Positions 63,930 through 64,000 of a stretch of DNA of 64,000 bases are shown here, in pieces. Numbering within the stretch: position 1 is the stretch's first letter; every line of letters begins with the position of its first letter. A program made the position numbers and the translations under genes. A model generated the notes under the pieces. That model ran no database searches. It was not told the DNA's origin and saw only the letters and a list, made by a program, of their open reading frames with translations. The stretch covers positions 68,316 to 132,315 of the forward strand of contig JALOBO010000001.1 of assembly GCA_023228225.1 (NCBI GenBank), written 5' to 3'. Source of the DNA: Clostridia bacterium. GTDB lineage: Bacteria; Bacillota; Clostridia; Christensenellales; UBA1242.

Positions 63930-64000
63930 TAGCGGACACGCATATTTATTCCGCCTACCTAACGGATAGGCGGAAAGTGGCACCGTTTAAACGCAATCTT
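63930..64000 (+). promoter_or_regulatory. Possible T-box-type leader, cut by the window edge
   Basis: AAAGTGGCACCG (63974-63985) resembles the T-box core sequence, followed by TTTAAACGC. A stem TTCCGCCTA (63949-63957) with TAGGCGGAA (63967-63975) overlaps it. A competing stem GCGGA (63932-63936) with TCCGC (63950-63954) would break the first, as in a switch. The region is more GC-rich than its neighbours. The usual ~100-base Stem I is not visible before it, so this may be another structured leader. Confidence 0.4.

Overview
The window looks like the replication-origin side of the chromosome of a low-GC, Gram-positive-type Clostridia/Firmicutes organism, probably an uncultured anaerobe. The evidence is an AT-rich sequence, consensus SigA-type promoters (TTGACA-17-TATAAT), strong GGAGG ribosome sites, an LTA-synthase-like enzyme, VanW, and a YyaC-type spore protease relative. 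A cysteine-rich and collagen-like protein pair of spore-surface type points the same way. I see no insertion sequence, phage or CRISPR array. Species cannot be named from the sequence alone.

Left part (1-15.2 kb): a Fur/Zur-type repressor diverges from a truncated secreted protein across a perfect metal-type operator. recF runs leftward, back to back with dnaA. Rightward come dnaA, dnaN, rpmH, rnpA, yidD, yidC, jag, mnmE, mnmG, rsmG, parA and parB, with two parS sites between mnmG and rsmG. In the classical Firmicutes layout rpmH is divergent from dnaA and recF follows dnaN, so this origin has been rearranged. cvpA faces parB across a shared terminator.

Middle part (15.4-34.1 kb): yyaC, ftsH, a membrane-anchored unknown, ychF, uppP, the spore-surface-like pair, and a leftward set for glycosyl and acyl transfer. 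Two large secreted papain-like proteases flank dapA; the first (1740 aa) has a 200-residue basic tail predicted to be cytoplasmic.

Expression block (34.6-47.7 kb): rpoB, rpoC, an orphan HicB-like gene with a small unknown partner, then an L7Ae-type protein, rpsL, rpsG, fusA and tuf. All are rightward, which suggests that replication enters from the dnaA side.

Right part (47.9-64 kb): an unrecognised 478-aa protein converges on an operon of three mutually related, unrecognised proteins sharing an N-terminal P(D/N)WIKxG motif. Next is a decaying NAD-salvage operon (broken nicotinamidase, intact NUDIX and NadR-like genes, gutted radical SAM gene). Small enzymes, palindromic repeats, a truncated four-helix-bundle gene and tRNA-Ser(CGA) follow, then an activase-like radical SAM protein, an LTA synthase, a CCA-adding enzyme and VanW. 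Before the HU gene is a roughly 600-base gap with a DnaA-box cluster built on two copies of a 31-bp repeat 104 bp apart. The window ends in what may be a T-box leader.

Best candidates for something undescribed are the three-paralogue operon (49.5-52.3 kb), the remote DnaA-box cluster (62.97-63.34 kb), and the giant protease with the basic tail.
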